Positions 25,433-37,980 of a stretch of 64,000 nt of DNA are shown in pieces. This stretch comes from Dasyornis broadbenti (lineage: Eukaryota; Chordata; Aves; Passeriformes; Dasyornithidae), in the NCBI GenBank assembly GCA_013397935.1, contig VZRN01000229.1, forward strand, positions 325,343 to 389,342. The letters run 5' to 3'. Each line of letters opens with the position of its first letter. The first letter of the stretch is position 1. The notes beneath the pieces were generated by a model, which saw nothing but the letters and a program-made list of their open reading frames with translations, was not told the origin of the DNA and did no database searches. Made by a program: the position numbers and the translations under genes.

Positions 25433-27277
25433 ATAGAATAGAGGGAAAGGACTCTATTCCTGCCTGGTTTGTTGTGGGAAAATTGAAAACAAATGAATTT
25501 GGGCTCCATCAGGAATGTCCCTTGAGTCTCTGAAGGAAGGTCTAGCTTGGGTTTGCCATTCAGGGCTCTTTTCTGACTTTGCATAAGGTGATAGGTTCAT
25601 TATTATTATTTTATTCTGGTTTTATTATCAATTTTTATTCAGAGCCAGTACTTTGATCAGTCAAGTGTATGCAGGTCTCTTCCAGGATCTTTGTAGTTTT
25701 AATACTGGCTTTAATGAAGGGGAAAATTCCCTCCTGCCTCCTTTTGGAGATGTTGCTGACCAGGACCTGTCTGTGGCAGGAGGGAGTTCAGACAGATGCA
25801 TGAAGCAGGGGATTTCTGGAGATTCCCCAGTGCCTGTCCCTCAGCCATGCAGCACCAAACCTGGGCACTGTACCTGGGGCATGTGCCAGTAGTGACTAGG
25901 CCTCATCTTAGGGAAGAAAAAGCATGAAAAAAAGATAAAGATGGGTTTTAAGAGGAGGGAAAAGATCAGAGAGTCATAAGTTCTTTCTTAGTGAAGGCAG
26001 ATGCTCCTACTGTGTGAGGTTTGGTAGCTCATTGTGGTTCTTGCAGCATCTTGCATGTTGGTTTGGATCTTCGTGCTGCATCCTCCATGTTAAACCATCC
26101 TCCAGCTAACCATCTAACAGTTAAATGTGTTTGGAACAACATGTTTGCTTAAGAGATCTGTTGGGGTTCTAATACGGGCGAATTGCCTTTTCATGGCTCC
26201 AGTTTCCAAAGGAAATCCAAGAAATCCTGTGTCTCATGGTGCAGTGTCCAGCTACAGGGAGAATGGAGGCAGGTATTCAGGAGTGAGACCTGTTAAGCAG
26301 GCACGTGGGTATCTGGGCTTGTCCATGAGTGTTTCCAGGCTGGCTGCTTGTATCTTGGGTTGTGTGGAGCCTTTGTGTCCATGCCTGTGCCCCTGGTGAG
26401 GAGAGGCTGATGGTATGTGCAGATTGGTCCTTCTTGAAAGCATAGGATTGTGCAGACCCAACTAGTGACTGGGGAAGGGCATTAGTCTGTGCCCACCAGC
26501 TGTTTCCTCTCTTAGGCACAGGCTGAATTTCAGCTCCAAACCTCCTCGTTCTCCTGTCAGTGTAGCTGTACAGTCATTGAGCAGAAGAGGGCCAGCTGGC
26601 CACAGGGTGCTCTCAAGGTGTCTGCAGCACATCAGCAAAAAAGAGTACTCCTCACAGACCTAGGGGACCCTCTTGCTCAGAGGAGGAAAATTTCAGGTCA
26701 CGTCAGCTAAATTCCTTTCTCCATGGGACTGCACATCACTTAGCCTGTCACATTGGGCTTGGCCGTGGATGCCACCCATTAAAAGGACATTGTATGTGAA
26801 GGGGATCTTGACTTGTTGTGACTGCACTCCGTGTCCTGACAGCCCCTCTCCAATCCCACAATGTGTATGGCTGGCTGGAGAACATTCCCTGAACTGTTGT
26901 TGCCCAGGAAACTTTGCCTTCAGCCACAGAAGCTGTGAGTGCCAGGAGGTCTTTGTGCCATGGTTCAGCTGGAGGGTCCTTGGGCCATGTTCCTCGAGGG
27001 CTTCCATCCTTGGGTGGCTCTGTGCTGCACTCAGCGAGGGAGCTCTGTCCATGATTTGTGCTTGGAGACACAATGTGCTGGTGGTGCTCCTGTTAACCAC
27101 CGGCTGTCTCGGTGAGGGGTGACTCGATGAAAACCTGGTCTGAACTGGTTAATCTGCAGGCAGTTTGGCAAGACTGTAATACCCATCCTGCTCCCTCAGT
27201 TGATTCCTAGATGAGAAAAAGGATTAGTTATTGCTTATTGTTACTGCTTATCCTTAGAGATTATTGTTATTTTTTTA

Positions 27278-27803
27278 TCAGCACTGGTGTGGCAGTGGGA
27301 CCAGGGCAGTGCTTGTCCCCTGTGCTGGCACTGCTGGGGGACTTCCAATCTTGTGTCCAGTTCTGAGCCCTCATCACAGGAAAAACATTGAGGGGCTGGA
27401 GTGGGTCCAGGGAAGGGGAAGGGGCTGGAGAGTCAGTGCTATGAGGAGCAGCTGGGGGAGCTCAACCTGGAGAAAAGGAGGCTCAGAGAGGACCTTCTCC
27501 AGGAGGGTGGAACCAGGTTGGAGTTGGGCTCTGCTCCCAGGGGACAAGGAACAGGATGAGAGGAAACTGCCGCAAGCTGTGCTAGGTAAGGATTGGGTTG
27601 CACATCAGGAGGAATTTTTCCATGGGAAGGGTGGTCAGGCCTTGGCAGGGGCTGCCCAGGGATGTTTGGAGTGCCCATCACTGGAAGTGTCCAAGGAAGG
27701 CCTGGAGGTGGCACTCAGTGCTCTGGGCTGGGGACAAGGTGGGGATTGGGCACAGCTTGGACTCAATGGTCTTGGAAGTCTCTTCCAACATAAATGATTC
27801 AGT
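27278..27803 (+). mobile_element. CR1 LINE 3' fragment, about 525 bp
   Basis: Sense orientation. It starts TCAGCACTGGTGTGGCAG and passes through TGTGTCCAGTTCTGAGCCC, CTGGAGAAAAGGAGGCTCAG and AGGGGCTGCCCAGGGA. It ends GACTCAATGGTCTTGGAAG and CTTCCAACATAAATGATTC, the CR1 3' terminus. A 177-codon ORF across it is a by-product and not a CR1 protein. Confidence 0.92.
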
Positions 27804-30800
27804 CACTCTGCTTCCAGTTGGCTGGAAAGCCAGAACCTGATGACAGGACTGAGTAGCTCCGGGATGTCTGTGTGCTCTCCTGGAGCAGCAGATCAGAATT
27901 CAGATGAGGCTTCAGGCAGATTTGTTGGAGTGGCACAGGACAGGCAGCGTGGGCTCTGCACCGGGACATGAAAGCGCGGAGCGTTGCCAACAGCAGGAGG
28001 CATTGATGAAATCTGCTCCTCTCACTGGCTTCCTTTGAGCTGTCACCGGTGACTGCCGGAGCTGTGTTCCCGGGGCAGGCTCCCTGGTGCACAGCTCATG
28101 CAATCAGTGGAAATGTCCCTGCTAATGGGGAGCAGAACTCCAGGCTGTTGTTTCTGCCACCACTGGTGCAGATGGGGATTTATGGAGCTGTAGAGCAGAA
28201 CCTCCCAGCCAACAATATCTCCTCCTCTGACAGGAGGATTACTGCCAGGAGTGGAGATTTCTCTGAGTCTGACTCCTTGCTCTTTCCCTAGTACTTGATT
28301 TTCTTTGACAAAGGAGGATTATTAGGAGAAAAACCAGCCCTCCCCACTCTGCACAAGGGGAATTTGTGGCCTTCCTAGTGCAGTTTTGGTGCTGCCCAGC
28401 TGCTGTACGTGGATGCTGCTGGATCCCCAAATGATGCCCTCAAATCCAAGCAAACATTCCCTGTGCAGGTGGAGTCACCATGACCACCCTTTCTGCTTTG
28501 CAGGCTGCAAGGGTTGTTTCTAAAAATGCACTATGTCCGCAGAACATGCTGTGTGGAAATCCTCTCATGCCCTCTGCGTGTGTGTCTGTAACGAGATGTC
28601 AGCCTGTGCAGGCTTCTCTCCAGGAGCTTCAGAGCCCTGTGTTGCACATGTTGGCTCCTCTTGCCTACCTGGGACCAAAGCAAACTGCTAATTGTTGTGC
28701 AGATGTCATCTGCCAGGCAGGCAGGAGGCTGGAGGCTTGAAAGAGGCTGTGCTGTCATTTGCTACCAGCCTCCTCGGTACACGTGAGCTCTATTTTTATT
28801 GGGAGTGTGCATTCGCTTTCAGCCACTGCTTTGTTGAATTTCTTTTTCTTTTTTTCTTTTTATTTCCAGGCTTGCAGATAAAGTTTGAGGGATACATCTA
28901 TTTTTCATTATTCCAGTTTTGCTGCTTGTTTTATAACTAAAAAAAACTCAACCAAACCCAAAAATTTGTTTCCTGTGTAAAAAGCAGCAGTTTGTTCTGA
29001 GATGCTTTAGGAGGGAATTGTGTGTTGTGGTCACCCTGAGACTGAGGTCATGACTGTGACACTGTTCAGAAGGGCATGGAGATCAAGCCCTTCAGGGAGC
29101 AGATGGAGTTGGAGCCTGTGCATTCTGCTCTGGCTGTTCCAGATCAGGAGCCTGGGTTTTGGCTGTAGCCTGGTTTTGCTTGGCCATGTCCCAGGAGAGT
29201 CATGGAGGCTCTGGCCACAGGTTATCTCTGCCTGTCCTATGAAAATAGGAAGCTTTTCTTCTACTCCAGCTGTAGTTTAATAAGGGCTTGTGGGTCCTTG
29301 GGGTGGTTCTTTGACCCTTTTGAAAAGAGAAGACACTGAAGGAGGAAATGAGAGGTGACGCTTTCCTGCATTGTGTGAGTTAAGCAGGGGAACTCATTGC
29401 TCAGGGATGCTGTGGGTGTCAGAAATCCAGATCTGCTCCAAAACCAATTAATGGAAAAAATCCAGTTGATGTGGTAGAGGCTGTTCAGGAAGACCCTGGC
29501 TCAGGAGTTTTTGGAAGATCCAGAAGTACATCAGATGTATTGTTATCTCTGTTCCCTGCTCTGTCCCTCTCCTGTCCACCACTGACCAGTGTGATGTGGT
29601 GGGCTGCCTTTCCTTTTTCTGGCAATACCAGGCAGGAAGAGGAAGAAGTAACATAATGGAGTGGAGAGACAAGGTACCAGTGAAGGGGTGGAAGGAGAGG
29701 AGCCTTCTCTCCATGTCCCTGAAGGCTTCTGGGGGCAGAGGCTCTTTGGTAGCAGGAGATGGTGTTGAGTGCTCCTGTGAGCTTTGTGGGACAGAAAGTA
29801 ATTGCTTCAAGGAGGGAAAAATCTGTGGTGTGATGTGGAATCCTGATGGACAGCAGAGAGAAAGCAAGATATTTCGGACTGCATGTATGGGAGGAACTTT
29901 AAAACCTGGATAGGAGTAGGAGCAGACTTGATGGAGGGATGAGTAATAAACGAGTGTTTGAACGGAACTAATCAGTCCCATCTTCTTTCAAAAGACCTCA
30001 TTTAGTTTAATTTAGCAGCGTGTAAATTTAGAGCCAATCAAAGGAAATACTTGTGCAGCCTGTGTGCTGGCAGGCTGCTCCATTCCCTACCCCAGCAGTG
30101 AGCTGAAGGCTGTAGGTGGATCCAGAGCCTCGTGTGGCGAGGCAGTGGGGGCACACGTGTGCGTGGTTACACACATAGGGTGGGCACACGAGCTCCGTGC
30201 CTGAGTACTGGCACCCACAACAGCAGAACCCTTAATTTTTGCCCCCCTCTCTTGTTCAGCAGGAACTCTGTGGTTGATCAGGGTGGCTCTGTGCCATGAC
30301 ACTGCTCCCTGGGCCCCTGTGAGCGTGGTCAGAGCCAGCTCCTGGGCCCACGGCTTGGGTGAGCTGGTGCTCTGAGCAGCAGGGAAAGCCTTGTGCTGTA
30401 GGAACCACCAAGTAAACCTTGTTGACCTCTGCAAAATGTTGTTTTCCTCAAGAAAAACCTACATATGGAGTAGATAAACCCCTGATCCTTGGACAGCTGG
30501 TAGTTTTGTTTAATTTGAATTAATGCATCTACTTCTGTGCTTAAAATGAGGCACAGGCATAAAAAGCCTTCGCAGGATTGCACTGCTTTTTATTTTTCGT
30601 GTAGTTGTCATCCATGGCACTAACACAGTGATTTTAAACAAGTCTTGCAGGTCTCCTCATATTTTCCAGGAGAGATATAATCCCCTGCGGGGTCAATATA
30701 AGGTACTTGGCATTACCTGTCACAAACCCCATTAGCAGTGAGACCGGCTGCCCCCCATGAGCCTTGTGTGCTCACACCTCGAGGTGTTGTGCTTCCTGTG

Positions 30801-30908
30801 GTGTCACACCCCTGATCCATGCTGTGTTGCAAAGTGCTGTGTAAAGAGTCCTGAAACCTGTGAAAATGGAAAAAAATACTGCTTGGTTTGTTTTGCTTTG
30901 CATTTCAG

Positions 30909-30918
30909 GCTGGTGGCA
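30909..30918 (+). other. SIL1: SIL1 exon 2, 5' untranslated bases
   Basis: A pyrimidine-rich tract ending TTGCATTTCAG supplies the acceptor at 30907-30908. Ten untranslated bases follow before the ATG, with G at position -3 of the start context. Confidence 0.85.
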
Positions 30919-31023
30919 ATGTCTCGCTGGGCCAGTCTCCTCTCCACCGCTGCCAAATTCAACCTGCTGCTGTTGCTGGTGTCTGTGCTGTTCTCCTGGT
31001 CAAGCCTGAGTGACAGAGTTCCC
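30919..31023 (+). CDS. SIL1: SIL1 coding exon 2: start codon and signal peptide
   Basis: The exon gives 35 codons, from ATG to the donor GTAAGT at 31024, ending in phase 0. The peptide begins MSRWASLLSTAAKF, followed by the hydrophobic core NLLLLLVSVLFSW and a small polar stretch SSLSDRVP. This is a classical cleavable ER signal sequence, as expected for SIL1, which works in the ER lumen as exchange factor for BiP. Cleavage is likely in the SWSSLS region. I chose this ATG because it is the first after the acceptor, opens directly into the signal peptide and joins in frame to exon 3. The family's N-terminus is poorly conserved, so identity rests on exons 3 and 4. The next exon is 3.8 kb downstream. 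Confidence 0.9.
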
Positions 31024-31854
31024 GTAAGTTTTGGCTGCTCCACTCACAAAGGGCTGTCCAGTCGCTGGGGTTTCTGGTGGGGTGACAGCATTTCCTCATC
31101 CCTCTCCAGGGCCAAAGAGGGTGTTGGTGAGTCACCTTTTCTCAACTCTAGGACTTCAATAACAGCGTTGCAGAAGGGCTTCTTCAGACTGTTTGCCTCA
31201 CTCCAGGAAATCAAAAATGTGCTCAATCCAGAGGGTTTCCAACAGGAATAGTGACCCTGGGGCAACTCTCTTGTTTGCTTAGATGTTTGATTTGGAGTTG
31301 TCACACATTCTCCCCTGGCAAGAGGCAAAGCTCAATATGTGGTCTAGTGGCAAGCAGAGGGGAAGGAGTGGCTGTGCATCTGTTGAGTCACCACAGGTGA
31401 GTCAGGTTTAGGACAGCATCCTCTCAGATCCTTTGGTCATCCAAGTAGCATGGATTTTGCTACTTGCAGTGTTTTTTGGCAGCTACATTTGAGGTGAGTC
31501 TGCCCCTTAGCATAGGTACAGGTGGGTAGAACTCCGTGGGTTGGATCCTGCTGCTGAGTCTTCGGTGCCAGGCCCACGGAAAAGTTCCTTGAGGAATGTT
31601 GAGCAGTTGAGAGTGGTGGTGGTTTTTTTACCTAAAAAAGGGATCGCAGCCACACTGGCATAGGGGACCACCTGACTCCACATCCCTGGACACTTGCTCC
31701 TGCCTTTGTGCTGCAGCTTGCTGGGCTATTGGTTTGGGATGCAGCTGTCTAGGGGCTGCCCTGTCACACAAAGCAAATTCAAGGGACAGATCACAGTTAT
31801 AAGCACTGTAAGGTCTGTGCCTTGGGCCCACCTGGAGTCATGTAATGACTTGTA

Positions 31855-32397
31855 TCAGCACTGGTGTGGCAGCAGGACCAGCGCAGGGCTTGGTGAGGCA
31901 CTGTGAATGCCGTGTCCAGTTCTGGGCCCTCATGGCCAGAGAGACACTGAGGAGCTGGAGCATGTCCAGGGAAGGGAACGGAGCTGGGAAGGAGCTGGAG
32001 TACCAGGAGTTGGCTGAGGGAGCTGGGAAAGGGCTCAGCCTGGAGAAAAGGAGTCTCAGGGGGGACCTTCTGGCTCTGCACAACTGCTGACAGGAGGGTG
32101 CAGCTGGGGGGGGCAGGCTCTACTCCCAGGGAACAGGGAGAGGAAGAGAGGGAACGGCCTCAGGCTGTGCCAGGGGAGGCTCAGGGTGGACATCAGCAGG
32201 AATTTCTCCATGGAAAGGATGGTCAGGCCTTGGCAGGGGCTGCCCAGGGAGGTTTGGAGTGCCCATCCCTGGAGGTGTCCAAGGCAGGCCTGGAGGTGGC
32301 ACTCGGTGCCCTGGGCTGGGGACAAGGTAGGGATCAGGCACAGCTTGGACTCGATGGTCTGGGAAGGCTTTTCCAGTCTCTGATTGTGTGAATGATC
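31855..32397 (+). mobile_element. CR1 LINE 3' fragment, about 540 bp
   Basis: Sense orientation, same subfamily as the copy at 27278. It starts TCAGCACTGGTGTGGCAG, then TGTCCAGTTCTGGGCCCTCA, CCTGGAGAAAAGGAG, GGGAACGGCCTCAGGCTGTG, TTTCTCCATGGAAAGGATGG and GGACTCGATGGTCTGGGAAG near the end. Both copies begin at the same point of the element. Confidence 0.92.
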
Positions 32398-32869
32398 AGA
32401 TAATACATCTTTATTTCAGGGAGGGAGGTGAGAAGGCTGGAGCTAGAGCCCAGTCATCCCAGCTGGAGACTGAGCACTGGGACAGCCAGGCAGTCAGAGG
32501 TGTGAGAATGGGCAGCAGCCTGATGTGAGGTTCAGGCAGGATTCATGGGGTTACTCTCCCATCACCTTTTCCTGCAGTCTCTTCCGAAGGCTCCACAGCA
32601 GTCACATGCCTCCTTTAGGAAAAGCAGGCTGTAGAGTGTCCAGCCACTCCCTGCTCAGGCATTTCACCTTCCTGCCATTGATTTCAGACTGACAAAACAA
32701 GGATACGTTTTGCCTTTAAGGAAATACCCGTTGTTCTTTAGAAAGTATCTTTTTCCTACTTGAATTATGAAAACGACCCGAAAAGTATTCTGCTGATCTC
32801 TGTGTAAATGAAGACTTGCTTGTGTGGTGCTGCCCATTTTTGCTAGAAATGCTAATGAAAATGGGGTAT

Positions 32870-33130
32870 TGCAAAGCAACTGTGGCCAGGCAGTGACAGT
32901 AACACTTAAATGAACCAAGTCACATCCTTTTATCCTTACTGAGCGTTTAAACGCCGGCACTTTTCCTAAGCAGAGCCGGTAAACATCAGCTGTCTCCATT
33001 ATGTGTTTGAACAGATCCAACACTGGGAGGCCTATTGGTAAATTTACAATAACCTGTATCACTAACTCCCTCTTGTATAATCACAGAGCCCTGGAAATAA
33101 GCTAAGTAATAACTGCTCCACTCACTCCTT
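32870..33130. promoter_or_regulatory. Candidate conserved intronic element with 12-bp palindrome
   Basis: Non-repetitive, with evenly mixed composition. It contains the perfect palindrome GCGTTTAAACGC (32943-32954), GTAAACA (a forkhead-type core) near 32979 and several TAATA or TTACAATAA motifs. Regulatory role is inferred only. Confidence 0.22.
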
Positions 33131-33383
33131 TTTAGTCCTGTTGAGTCTTGGCTGGGAAAATGTTAACATTGATTTTCATCTGCAGAACCTGGGTTTTTAT
33201 GGCTGTGATTGTTCCCGAGCTTTAACCATTTGTTATAATTTGAACAATTCCAAGCCCCTGTGCACTCAGCAAGAGCAGCAGTGAAAATCTGGTTTCTCGT
33301 GCACTTCTGAAATTGCAGTCCCTTTCAACAGCTAAAAGAAAAACATTCTATATGTTTGTTAGCCATCTTTGTATGTTACCACA

Positions 33384-33500
33384 ATCATAGAATCATGGAA
33401 TTTTTTAGGTTGGGAGAGACCTTTATGATCATTGAGTACAACCATTAACCTAGCACTGCCAAGGCTACCACTAACCCATGTCCCCACGTGCCACATCCAC
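33384..33500 (-). mobile_element. CR1 LINE 3' fragment, short
   Basis: The plus strand shows AATCATAGAATCATGGAATT, GGTTGGGAGAGACCTTTATG and GATCATTGAGTACAACC, which are the inverted CR1 3' terminus with its octamer-type repeat, followed by CTAGCACTGCCAAGGC. Confidence 0.88.
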
Positions 33501-34813
33501 ACTGACACTGCTACTGTACGTGTTCTGCTCACGCTGGCATTTCTCTTGCTCAGAAAAGACACTTTTAGGCTGGAAATGGATATTTATATGCAGAGCATCC
33601 AAATTCTGACAGAAAATGCACATGCATTTTTTCCCAAAGAGTGGAAGAACTGAAGAGAGAACGTGTCCCAGAATTTCCAGTTAACCTCTGAATTTACTTA
33701 TATTTTTCCCTGTGAAAATATTCTAAGGATTAATATCCAAACACTTCATGAAGTGAGTTGTAACTCTCTTCTAATTGCCAACAATTAGGACTAATCTTTC
33801 CCTGTCGGGTGGTTATCTCAAATTCTTCAGTGGTGACTGAATTGGTGATTTTAGAAGCTGAAAATATTCCCTTCAGCAGACACAGAGCTGTCGCGATGAT
33901 GAGCCTGGACGAGTTAATCTATTCCTGTTCCAACCAGAGCAGCATAGACCCAGGAGTCAATGCCTGGTGTGAGAGTACAGGTCGTTACTGTGCACTCTCC
34001 ATATTTTTATGTGACTCCCACCAGTTCCCTAGGGAGGCTTTCCATTGAACAGCAAGGTTTCCCTCACAGGAAGGAATTTTTTTCCCTGCTGTTCATGCCT
34101 ATTCTTCCCTTGGTGTAACGTCGAACCACTCGTGCTGGCTCCTCTCCCACACCTCTGCCATCCTCGTGTTGCACTTGCCATGGAGGTGGTGATTAAATCC
34201 CTGCCTCATTGTTTTAAAAGACTTGGAGAACACTGGGAGCGGGTGGAGAAGAGGATCCTCACATTTGTATCATGTGGGCAACTCGGTGTGTTTTTTCCCG
34301 TGTCCTATTTTGGAAATAGCTGAACTATTTTAGCTGAAATCTTCTCCAAGCCTGAAATAAGTGCATTTAAGAAAAAAAAAACAAAAAACAAACCAAGCAA
34401 CAAGCCTTGAGGCATTCCACTCGTGTGGAAAATTTCAGCTGAAAAAGTTAAAAGTTTGACATATTTTTAGGCAAGGGAAAATGGGGTCTTACAATGTTAC
34501 ACAACCCTAATAATAGCCAGAGCTCCTGCCTCTGACTGAGAAACAGGTGGGGCTCTGTGAAAGCTGGTTTGAAACCTGCAACCTGCTCTGGAATAGGAAA
34601 TAAGCTGCATTGCTTTGTTCAGCACAAATGTCATGCTAGTTATGCATGTTTAACCTTTAATATACTTTAAATCTAAATTTAACCATGTGGAAAGAATCTC
34701 GGATGTCAAAAAAAAAAAAAATCTGCTGGCGAGGGAAAAAATTTTGTATTCTCAGCCAGCACCAAATTACCCAGATGCAATTGCTAATGAGCTGAATCTC
34801 TTTTCTCCAAAAG

Positions 34814-34949
34814 GAGTTTGCCCTTACAAAAATAGAAGACAGCGACATAAAAGATGACAGTGGGAATGAGCCGGTGACAGAGGATGACGCTGATCCTGAA
34901 GACCTGGAAGTGTTTTACCCCACAGATCAGTGGCAAACCCTGCGTCCAG
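34814..34949 (+). CDS. SIL1: SIL1 coding exon 3: acidic N-terminal linker
   Basis: This exon supplies 45 complete codons plus one base (phase 0 in, phase 1 out), with acceptor CCAAAAG and donor G|GTAACT at 34950. It opens EFALTKIEDSD, matching the human SIL1 segment that begins EFALT. It continues through an Asp/Glu-rich stretch (DDSGNEPVTEDDADPEDLE) and closes LEVFYPTDQWQTLRP, the counterpart of human LEVFHPTHEWQALQP. The final base completes a Gly codon with exon 4. The acidic middle differs freely from mammals while the ends are conserved. This N-terminal arm precedes the Armadillo-like core and has been linked in SIL1 to substrate release from BiP. No stop or frameshift is present. Confidence 0.96.
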
Positions 34950-37849
34950 GTAACTGGTGCTGGCTAATTAAAGCATCCCTCTGGAACCCCACCTGTCAGC
35001 ACTGACAGCAGCCTTGCAGACAGTCCAATACCTGTTTGTTCCCATGACAATGCATGCTTTTGCTGATGTTCAGATAAAGAGAGAAGGACTTGGTGACCCA
35101 CTGCAGGGACTGGAGGCCAACGGCAAAGCGTCCAACAAGGGGAGCGGTTGCTCAAGTGCTTTCAGGTCACTGGAGCAGGAGGAGTGGGCTGCCAGCACAC
35201 TTGTGGGTGGGGGCCTGTCCCTGTCATTGGCTCCACAGCCCTTTCTCTCTTCGTTCGTCAAGGGACAGGTTTTATAACATTTGTTGGTACATGGATTCCC
35301 AGGTCTGCTGTGTTCCGGTATGGAGGTGCACAGTAGCAAGCTGATTAGGAGCTGTCACTGGAGCACTGCACAGCTTTTTAACAATGGGTTTTCTGTTCCT
35401 TGACTATTTGAAATCCAACTTTTATTCCTATTTGTGAAAACCACAAAAAAAATCTCTTCCCTTTCTTTGGGTTGGTGTCATTAGACGTACCTGGGACTCT
35501 GTGGTGCGAGGAGCCCAGCGGAGCAGCTTGGTCTCCGTGTGCAGGGAAGGCTCTGGAGGGGACAAACCTATTCAAACACACCCAGATGCAAGTGTGCATG
35601 CATATTTCAACAATTAGCCTGTCTCTGGGGGTCCTGGACGAGCTTTAGTTTAATCTGCTTGTGCTTTGGTTGTCCTCATGTATATGCAGGTGTAATACCT
35701 TCCCACCTCACAAGGGTGAACTAAGTAGTAATTAATTTTTATAAAGTGCTCTGAGTTTAAGAGCTTTATCCTGTGCTCAGTATTATCATTGAATGAATAA
35801 GTATGAGTTCCATTTGTCTTGAAATTTCTGCCAGATATAGCAGAATGACTTTTCCAAATGTAAATCTTTGTATAACATAAATGGCTACAAAAGCCCCTAT
35901 GCTCCACAAAGCCGCAGTATATACTTATATTCCATTTCTGTGCTATTATGTATGGAAGGCGTGTGGTGTCCCTGCTCATTATTCAGCCTGGCAGATCCCC
36001 ACCAGCTTTGTTGAAGCAGAACATGTACATACTTACAATCATTATAAACCTCATTGCAGGGTTTGTTCACCAGCACCTTCTCCACTGCTGGGGTGCTTTA
36101 TTTTGCTTCATTTCTGTCGTGATCTCATGTTGGGCACATGCAGTGGAGGGCATGTGGAAGTGGGGAGCTCGTCAGTATTCACAGAGGAGAGTAATTTTGG
36201 TTACTCTTGTGAAGACTTAAATGGTATCCTGCCTCATGCTCTAACTGCTATCGATCTCCACACTGGGGACATGTCACAAAGGAGTCTGCCTTGGTTTCCT
36301 GCTGCCAGCCTGGGTTTCTGTCTCCTGGGGTTTCCTCTGAAGTGAAATCTCTGTGAACTGGCACTCACACTTTAGCATGTGTGTTACCCGAGGCTGGGGA
36401 CCCTGCTGCCAGCATGAACCCCTCCCTGCAGCCTCTGGCCTCGAGGCTTTCCCAGTGTGAGCACAGCTCTGTGCTGGGCAGGGAAATGACCCCGGCATGA
36501 GGGAAGCTGCTGATGTGGCTGCACAAGGATGCACCTTTTGGTCTTCAGCACAGCTACGCACCTTGGCAGTGTGTTGAATCCACTGGTTCTGCATCTTCAC
36601 GTTTTCTGATGCAGTTCCACTCACTGGCAGCTGAGCAGAGCCTGGCTGGGCTGCGCTCAGAAGTTAGCCTTCTGCTGCCCATCTCTCCAGGATACCCCCA
36701 TTCTCTCTCCTGTTGTATCCCTGTGGCAAACTGGGCTAATCTCTCTTGGGGAAGCAAATGCTTTAATTTACAATCTGGACCTTCAGTTCTGAACACTGGG
36801 AGGGAGCTTGGAGTTGCATTTCCCCCATCTCACTCCTGTTTCAACTTGTTCCTGTTCTGAGCTCACACACGATTTTTGTGCTTCTCTACAATGGTGCAGC
36901 AGCTCATCTTTTATAGATGTATTCTCAGTTTTCCTCTGCTGAGTTTCTAGTTCCCTGTTGCTAATTGCATCAATTCACATTTCCACCAAGACTGCAGCAG
37001 TGTCATCAACCTGTAACCTGTCAAATCCCACCCCTCCAAATTCGATTGTTATTTTATCTGTAACGCTTTGGGCGCTTGCTCCTTGCTGTCTACAGTGTGA
37101 GCTGGATTTTGATCAAGTGCTTTCTTGTACTTTGAGCACACTTCAAGCTGCTGGAGGTAGCTGGATGCAAACACAGAGAGACAGTTGCCCTAAGAGCTCT
37201 GCTGCCTGTAATCTGGAAGCAAGATCAGTTGTCTCTTCTGCCAGGCAGGCAGAGCTGACGGCTCTGGGAAGGTTGGTGAAACTTCACAAAGTCCTTTAAC
37301 ACTTTGTTAGGCTTTGCTTCTTTCTCGCTTGGCGCTAAATAATGCACCAGGTGCAGTGGGCTCAGACTGAAAGGAGATGTGCGCCTCAGAAAGGCTTCCA
37401 GAATCTCTGGTATTGTACTTTTTGGTATCATCTGTGGGGGTTTTCCTTCTGTCCATTGTTGGAGTCCACAGGAACCTGCAGGTTCTTGGGTTTTAGTGAG
37501 TGGGAACTGCAGGATCTGAACCTCTGAATGAAGGTTCACACCCCTGCTCAGACTCCTCATGCTCAGGCAACTGTTCCACCCCAGACACAGAATTTGTTTG
37601 AAGTTGTGCTTCCTCTCCTGTCTTTTTCCTTTCAGAATATGCTTTCTCCAGGTGATAATACCCTTGGGAGTTGGAACCTCCCTGGAGAAACCTGAAATAA
37701 GTGACTTACTTTTGTTGCTGTGTACATTAAGCTCTGCCAGGCTTGTGGAGGTGAATCTGTCAGCACACAGAAGCACCTGCTGCCTTTCAAGGTCATCCTG
37801 CCTGATGGTTTTGGCAACCAGAAACTGATCCTCAGTCCTTGGGATGGCA

Positions 37850-37980
37850 CAGGTGAAGTGTTCAAAAAATGTGTAGATGTGATGTTTAGGGACATGGTTT
37901 GGTGGTGGCCCTGGCAGTGCTGGGTTAACGGTTGGACCTGATCTGAGAGGTCTTTTCTAACCTTCCATGGTTCTGTGATG
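37850..37980 (+). mobile_element. CR1 LINE 3' fragment, short
   Basis: Sense orientation, with CR1 3' landmarks: AAATGTGTAGATGTGATG, TTTAGGGACATGGTTTGGTG, GGCAGTGCTGGGTTAACGG, TTGGACCTGATC and GGTTCTGTGATG. Only the terminal 130 bases remain. Wording differs from the 27278 copy, so it belongs to another CR1 subfamily. Confidence 0.9.

Larger units (their letters stand above)
6888..30908 (+). other. SIL1: SIL1 intron 1 (about 24 kb)
   Basis: This is non-coding DNA between the 5' UTR exon and the exon with the start codon. It contains an antisense solo LTR (11127-12205), CR1 fragments near 12464, 24893 and 27278, a 31-bp tandem pair at 23604, and AT-rich candidate regulatory blocks near 13010 and 15385. 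The ORFs of 150-200 codons inside it (for example 18915-19523 and 24243-24791) have no recognisable domains and no splice-site framing, so I treat them as chance. I found no RNA gene in it. Confidence 0.8.
31024..34813 (+). other. SIL1: SIL1 intron 2 (3.8 kb)
   Basis: It begins GTAAGT and ends CTTTTCTCCAAAAG. It holds a sense CR1 fragment (31855-32397), a short antisense CR1 fragment (33384-33500), and AT-rich blocks around 32870-33130 and 33660-33850 with no gene. A poly-A run lies near 34709. Confidence 0.88.

Noticed and set aside
27264..27797. 177-codon plus-strand ORF
   Set aside because: It lies wholly over a CR1 3' fragment and is not a CR1 protein frame.
29448..29981. 177-codon minus-strand ORF
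   Set aside because: No recognisable motif and no supporting splice sites.
37225..37776. 183-codon minus-strand ORF
   Set aside because: No similarity I can name, and interleaved with other open frames.
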